A DNA stretch of 64,000 nucleotides, taken from contig JBMDXB010000048.1 of NCBI GenBank assembly GCA_048594885.1, forward strand, positions 16,546 through 80,545, written 5' to 3'. Every line of letters starts with the position of its first letter. Position 1 is the first letter of the stretch. The notes below the pieces were generated by a model. The model was not told the DNA's origin. It searched no databases and saw only the letters and a program-made list of their open reading frames with translations. The stretch comes from JBMDXB01 sp048594885. Lineage in GTDB: Bacteria; Acidobacteriota; Vicinamibacteria; Vicinamibacterales; 2-12-FULL-66-21. Positions 60,572-64,000 of this stretch are shown here, piece by piece. Both the position numbers and the translations under genes were made by a program.

Positions 60572-61753
60572 GTGAGCCGCCCGCTCGTCGTAATTTTCCT
60601 GACCATATTCGTAAATCTGGTCGGCTTCGGGATCATCATCCCGCTGCTGCCCTTCTACGCGCAGACGTTCGGCGCCTCCCCGCTCGTCATCGGCCTGCTG
60701 TTCGCTTCTTTTTCGATCAGCCAGCTCGTGGCCGCGCCGCTGCTCGGCGAGCTGTCCGATCGCTGGGGCCGGCGGCCGGTGCTGATCATCAGCCTGATTG
60801 GGACCGCCGTCAGCTTCGCGATGCTGGCGATGGCACAGAGCCTGGCGATGCTGTTTGCGGCGCGCATCGTCGATGGCCTGTCCGGCGGCAACATCACGAC
60901 GGCGCGCGCGTACATCGCCGACATCACCACCGAGGAGGATCGCGCGCGTGCCTTCGGTCTGCTCGGCGCCGCCTTCGGCCTTGGCTTCATCGTCGGCCCG
61001 GCGCTCGGCGGGCTGTTCTCGCATATCAGCTACGTGGCGCCGATCTGGGCGGCGGTGGTCATCACGATCGCCGCGACGCTACTCGCCTGGCTGTGGCTGC
61101 CGGAGACGGTCCACCGCGCGCACGCCGGCGGCTTCTCGCCGTGGGGCGCGATTCGGGAGGTCGCCGGGCGGCCAAACCTGCGCGTGCTGCTCGGCGTAGA
61201 TTTCATTTACTGGACCGCGTTTGCCGTCTACCAGACGACGTTCGCGCTGTTCGGGGCGAGGCGCTTCGGGTTCGACGCAGCGGAGACCGGCTATCTGCTC
61301 AGCGCGTTCGGTTTTCTCGGCGTCATCGTCCAGGGCGGGCTGGTCGGACCGATTGTCGCAGCGCTGGGTGAACGGCGCACGCTGACCTTCGGGCTGATCG
61401 CCACCGCGATCGGGTGGGGCGGCAGCTCGTTGACGCACTCGATCCCCGTGTTCGTCGCGATGCTGGTTCCCGGCGCCGTCGGCATCGGCCTGTGCAATGC
61501 GACGTTGAGCGCGCTGATCAGCAACGCCTCCGGCGTCGACGAGCAGGGTCGCGTGCAAGGCGCCGCTGGAGGGCTCGAGAGCTTCGGGCGGACGCTCGGT
61601 CCGCTCTGGGGCAACGGCCTGCTGCAGGCCTACGGCGAAGGTGCGGCGTACGCGTCCGCGGCGATCGTCCTCATCGGCGCCGCGACGCTCACCGGACGCT
61701 ATCGACCGCCGCCGCGCCCGCCGATTTCGCCAGTTCCCGTTCGAGCCTCGTGA
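60572..61753 (+). CDS. MFS transporter, TetA/drug-efflux-like
   Basis: 393 residues, twelve helices. N-terminal LTIFVNLVGFGIIIPLLPFYA and motif A GELSDRWGRRPVLI are of the DHA1 TetA/Bmr kind, and LGAAFGLGFIVGPALGG matches antiporter motif C. It probably exports a drug-like or natural-product compound with protons. The frame is open far upstream through the heptamer repeat, so I use GTG 60572 (VSRPLVVIF). Its 3' end overlaps the convergent oligoendopeptidase gene by 65 bases. Confidence 0.9.
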   Translation: MSRPLVVIFLTIFVNLVGFGIIIPLLPFYAQTFGASPLVIGLLFASFSISQLVAAPLLGELSDRWGRRPVLIISLIGTAVSFAMLAMAQSLAMLFAARIVDGLSGGNITTARAYIADITTEEDRARAFGLLGAAFGLGFIVGPALGGLFSHISYVAPIWAAVVITIAATLLAWLWLPETVHRAHAGGFSPWGAIREVAGRPNLRVLLGVDFIYWTAFAVYQTTFALFGARRFGFDAAETGYLLSAFGFLGVIVQGGLVGPIVAALGERRTLTFGLIATAIGWGGSSLTHSIPVFVAMLVPGAVGIGLCNATLSALISNASGVDEQGRVQGAAGGLESFGRTLGPLWGNGLLQAYGEGAAYASAAIVLIGAATLTGRYRPPPRPPISPVPVRAS

Positions 61754-63587
61754 CCAGGTCGTCGAGCTGATCGATCACCGCGCGCACCGTGCCGGGCTCG
61801 CTGAGGTCGACGCCTGCCTTCTGCAGCAGCGTCATCGGATAGTCGCTGCCGCCGGCCCGCAGCAGCCCGAGAAAGCGCTCGCGCGCCTCCGCGCTCGCGG
61901 CTCGATCGTCCTGCATGATCTCGCGTGCGAGGCGCGCCGCCGACGCGAAGCACGTCGCGTACTGGTAGACGTAATACGGCGAGTTGAAAAAGTGCGGGAT
62001 CCGCGCCCAGGTGATGCCGGTCAGCGAGTTCAGGTCGACTGCATCGCCGTAGTAATCCTTCAGCAGCGTCGTGTACATCTCGCTCAGGATCTCGGCAGTG
62101 ATCGGCCGGTCCTCTTCCGCCAGCCGGTGCGCGCGCAGCTCGTAATCCGCGAAGAGCACCTGCGTGAAGAACGTTCCCGTGATGTTGTCGATCGCGTGCT
62201 GCAGCAGGACGATGCGCTCGGCGGGATCGCTGGAGCGGGCCAGCAAGTACTCGAGCAGCAGCGCCTCGCTGAGCGTCGACGGCACCTCCGCCACGAAGAT
62301 CGTGTAGTTCGAGTAGATGAACGGCTGCGTCTCGTGCGACAGGATGGTGTGCATCGAGTGCCCCATCTCGTGCGCGAGCGTGAACATGTCGTCGAGCGTG
62401 TCCGTGTAGTTCATCAGCATGTACGGGTGCGTGCCGTACACGGGCGCCGAGTAGGCGCCCGAGCGCTTGCCCTCGTTCTCGTAGACGTCGATCCAGCCGC
62501 CGGCGAATCCTTCGCGCATGCGCGCCTGGAAGGGCGCGCCGAGCGGCGCGACCGCGTCCACGATCCAGTCGAGCACGTCCTCGTACCCGTACTTCTTGTC
62601 GAAGGTGACGAGCGGGATGGAGAAGTCGTAGACGTGGTACGAGTCGACGCCGAGCGCCTTGCGCCGCAGCCGGTGGTAGCGGCGCAGCGGCTCGACCCCG
62701 CCTCTCGTTGTCTCGATCAGGTTGGTGACGACGGAGGTGGGAATGTTGTCGCCGTGCAGCGCCGCTTCCAGCGTGCTCTTGTAGCCGCGCGCGCGCGCCT
62801 GGAACCAGTCGCGCTGGCAGACGCCGCCATACAGCGTCGCGTACGTGTTGAGCGAGGCCTGATAGGTCTCGTGCAGCGCCCGAAAGGCTTTCTCGCGGTC
62901 CGCCTGTTGACGGCGCGTGGCGAGGATGGCGCGGTACTGGCCGTACGAGACCGTGATCTGCTCGCCTGTCGACAGCGCGATCGACGGGAACTTCGCGTCC
63001 GCGGTCGACAGCGCCCAATACGCCTCGTTCGGCGCTGCCGCCAGCCGGCTCGCGAGCGACATCAGGTGCTCGCCCGCCTCGTCCAGCACGTGCTCCTGCT
63101 GGCGATAGAGGTCTTCGATGGCGAAGCGGTACAGCTGCAGCGGCTCGGATTCCTCCATCCAGCGGCGGACGGTGTCGAGCGGGATCTGCAGCAGCTCGGG
63201 ATTGAACCAGGACTCCGCCTGCTTCCAGCGCGCGAACAGGAGCTGCACCTGCTGGCGCTTCGCGTTCACCGTGTTGTCGCGCTGGTCCTGGTCGTATTGA
63301 AGCGACGGAAAGTACCAGACGCGATAGGCGAGCTGGCCCAGCTCCTCGGACAGCGTGAACGCGTCGAGCAGGTTGTCAGGGCCGCCTGATAGCGTGCCCT
63401 TCAGCGCGGCGTACCTGTCGATACCGCGTTCGAGCCGGCGGTACGCCTCTTCCCACCGGTCCCAGGTCGTGAAGATGTCGGACAGGTTCCACTTGAACCG
63501 ATCCGGGATCTCTTCACGTCGTCGTGTCCGTGACTCGGGAGGACGCGGAGCGGCGACGTCGGTACTGGACAGCAAAGGATCGAGCAT
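61689..63587 (-). CDS. pepF: Oligoendopeptidase F (M3 family)
   Basis: 632 residues. The zinc motif HEMGH is at H406-H410 (LAHEMGHSMH), with the downstream Glu in PSTLSEALLLEYLL. The N-terminal ESRTRRREEIPDRFKWNLSDIF is typical of PepF. It cleaves oligopeptides of about 7-17 residues in the cytoplasm; no signal peptide is present. ATG 63587 is chosen on family length; the frame extends to 63665 through non-family residues. The C-terminal helices end in an extra Ala/Val-rich tail that overlaps the convergent MFS gene. Confidence 0.95.
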   Translation of the reverse strand: MLDPLLSSTDVAAPRPPESRTRRREEIPDRFKWNLSDIFTTWDRWEEAYRRLERGIDRYAALKGTLSGGPDNLLDAFTLSEELGQLAYRVWYFPSLQYDQDQRDNTVNAKRQQVQLLFARWKQAESWFNPELLQIPLDTVRRWMEESEPLQLYRFAIEDLYRQQEHVLDEAGEHLMSLASRLAAAPNEAYWALSTADAKFPSIALSTGEQITVSYGQYRAILATRRQQADREKAFRALHETYQASLNTYATLYGGVCQRDWFQARARGYKSTLEAALHGDNIPTSVVTNLIETTRGGVEPLRRYHRLRRKALGVDSYHVYDFSIPLVTFDKKYGYEDVLDWIVDAVAPLGAPFQARMREGFAGGWIDVYENEGKRSGAYSAPVYGTHPYMLMNYTDTLDDMFTLAHEMGHSMHTILSHETQPFIYSNYTIFVAEVPSTLSEALLLEYLLARSSDPAERIVLLQHAIDNITGTFFTQVLFADYELRAHRLAEEDRPITAEILSEMYTTLLKDYYGDAVDLNSLTGITWARIPHFFNSPYYVYQYATCFASAARLAREIMQDDRAASAEARERFLGLLRAGGSDYPMTLLQKAGVDLSEPGTVRAVIDQLDDLVTRLERELAKSAGAAAVDSVR

Positions 63588-63694
63588 CTGACCAATATAG
63601 ATCGGGAGATCCCTTCCCGAAAAAACGCCGAGGCCGCCGAGGCGCCGAGGACGCAAAGAGATCAAGCTGACTCGGAGCTACGAGCCCGGTGTGC

Positions 63695-63807
63695 GCCGGC
63701 CTTGGCCGGCGTAGGGAGATCGAGAGGGACCGAACACTCAAGCGCTGCGCGATCCAGACGCGCTTGTGTGTTCGGTCCCTCTCGATCTCCCACCGCGCAA
63801 AGCGCGG
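63695..63807. repeat. Palindrome cluster with a 32-base near-perfect inverted repeat
   Basis: GCCGGCC-TT-GGCCGGC (63695-63710) is followed by GTAGGG. Then arms 63714-63745 and 63760-63791 pair with one mismatch in 32 bases around a 14-base loop. CCGCGC-AAA-GCGCGG (63793-63807) follows. The cluster sits between the PepF start and the IS110 transposase. Confidence 0.88.
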
Positions 63808-63961
63808 CCCACCGGGCCAGTTCCTTCAAGTCGTCGAGATCGCTCTGCGACCTCGGCGTCCTCTGATCAAATGAGAGGGCCGTCACCCTCGCCATGGCGC
63901 CGGAGATAATGCCGTGTGTTCCAAGCACGCACTGCTCCGGGCCACGAGAGGAGGACAGCCC
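63792..63961 (+). ncRNA. Candidate IS110 left-end leader / bridge RNA region
   Basis: IS110-group elements encode a structured guide (bridge) RNA in the non-coding leader before the transposase. This 170-base stretch has no gene and shows a small stem GAGGG/CCCTC (about 63875-63889) among other GC-rich palindromes. The true left boundary and RNA are not provable here; this is a positional prediction. Confidence 0.25.
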
Positions 63962-64000
63962 ATGGAGCAGGATTATATCGGCGTCGATTTGCACAAGGCG
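63962..64000 (+). mobile_element. IS110-family transposase, first 13 codons at right edge
   Basis: ATG 63962 has a strong Shine-Dalgarno (AGGAGG, 63949-63954, seven bases away). The peptide MEQDYIGVDLHKA is the exact N-terminal style of IS110 transposases, with the first catalytic Asp of the DEDD domain in GVDLHK. The rest lies beyond the window. The intact-looking start contrasts with the C-terminal remnant at 40.1-40.4 kb, which may be a different copy. Confidence 0.88.

Overview
The window is high-GC bacterial chromosome, coding-dense on both strands, with no rRNA or tRNA gene that I could recognise. The gene content points to Acidobacteriota, probably class Vicinamibacteria. Indicators are an Oar/CarbReg-type TonB-dependent receptor, two VWFA-related secreted proteins of the acidobacterial kind, an OmpR-type winged-helix/TPR regulator, SpoIIE-type phosphatases and many secreted metallopeptidases. 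Placement is by family knowledge only; no database search was possible.

Layout. 1-10.5 kb: edge-truncated histidine kinase, dienoyl-CoA-reductase-like SDR, an Lrp-type regulator coupled to an EamA permease fused to a HEGGH domain, FabZ-like dehydratase, GAF-GAF-phosphatase, OB-fold lipoprotein, double-PDZ protein, membrane GAF sensor and a lipid kinase. 10.5-23.8 kb: DsbD and an orphan NuoG, a GT-C-like membrane protein, an M1 peptidase, a membrane phosphatase, Kbl, a DUF5658 protein, an AI-2E-type permease and an aminotransferase. 24-33 kb: VWFA protein, OmpA lipoprotein, beta-barrel, Tat-exported class V aminotransferase, DoxX, SDR, aminotransferase, MTHFR-like enzyme and D-cysteine desulfhydrase-like enzyme. 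32.5-40.1 kb: a same-strand run of a beta-CASP nuclease, dipeptidyl peptidase III, a HEAT-cyclophilin fusion and a wHTH-TPR regulator. 40.1-48 kb: IS110 transposase remnant, a VWFA gene with a probable frameshift, a barrel protein, a DUF2157/GDYXXLXY pair, amine oxidase, a hypothetical and an MFS permease. 48-57.1 kb: TonB receptor with a LolA-like partner, a two-component system and two amidohydrolases. 57.1-64 kb: large DUF349 protein, MFS permease, oligoendopeptidase F, and the first codons of an IS110 transposase at the right edge.

The most unusual signal is non-coding. Many intergenic gaps carry tandem repeats of exactly seven bases. The units differ from locus to locus (GACCAAG, AAAGACC, GGGTAAA, TCGCTGA), but the period and the position beside gene ends are the same. 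Three genes stop inside the repeat. A second class is short REP-like palindromes with a two-base loop, most flanked by CTACG. Other points for a second look are the permease-HEGGH fusion, a probable CTG/ATT start, paired operators at the Lrp-type gene, a FabZ with an altered active-site loop, and the leader of the IS110 element, where IS110 bridge RNAs are normally encoded.

How the genes work together: most form two- to four-gene transcription units with ATGA overlaps or gaps under 15 bases. The themes are envelope biogenesis and protein turnover (DsbD, PDZ, M1, M3, M49, cyclophilin, TonB receptor), signalling (two histidine kinases, two SpoIIE-type phosphatases, two GAF proteins) and amino-acid/PLP metabolism. 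I see no phage, no CRISPR array, no defence island and no clear biosynthetic cluster.
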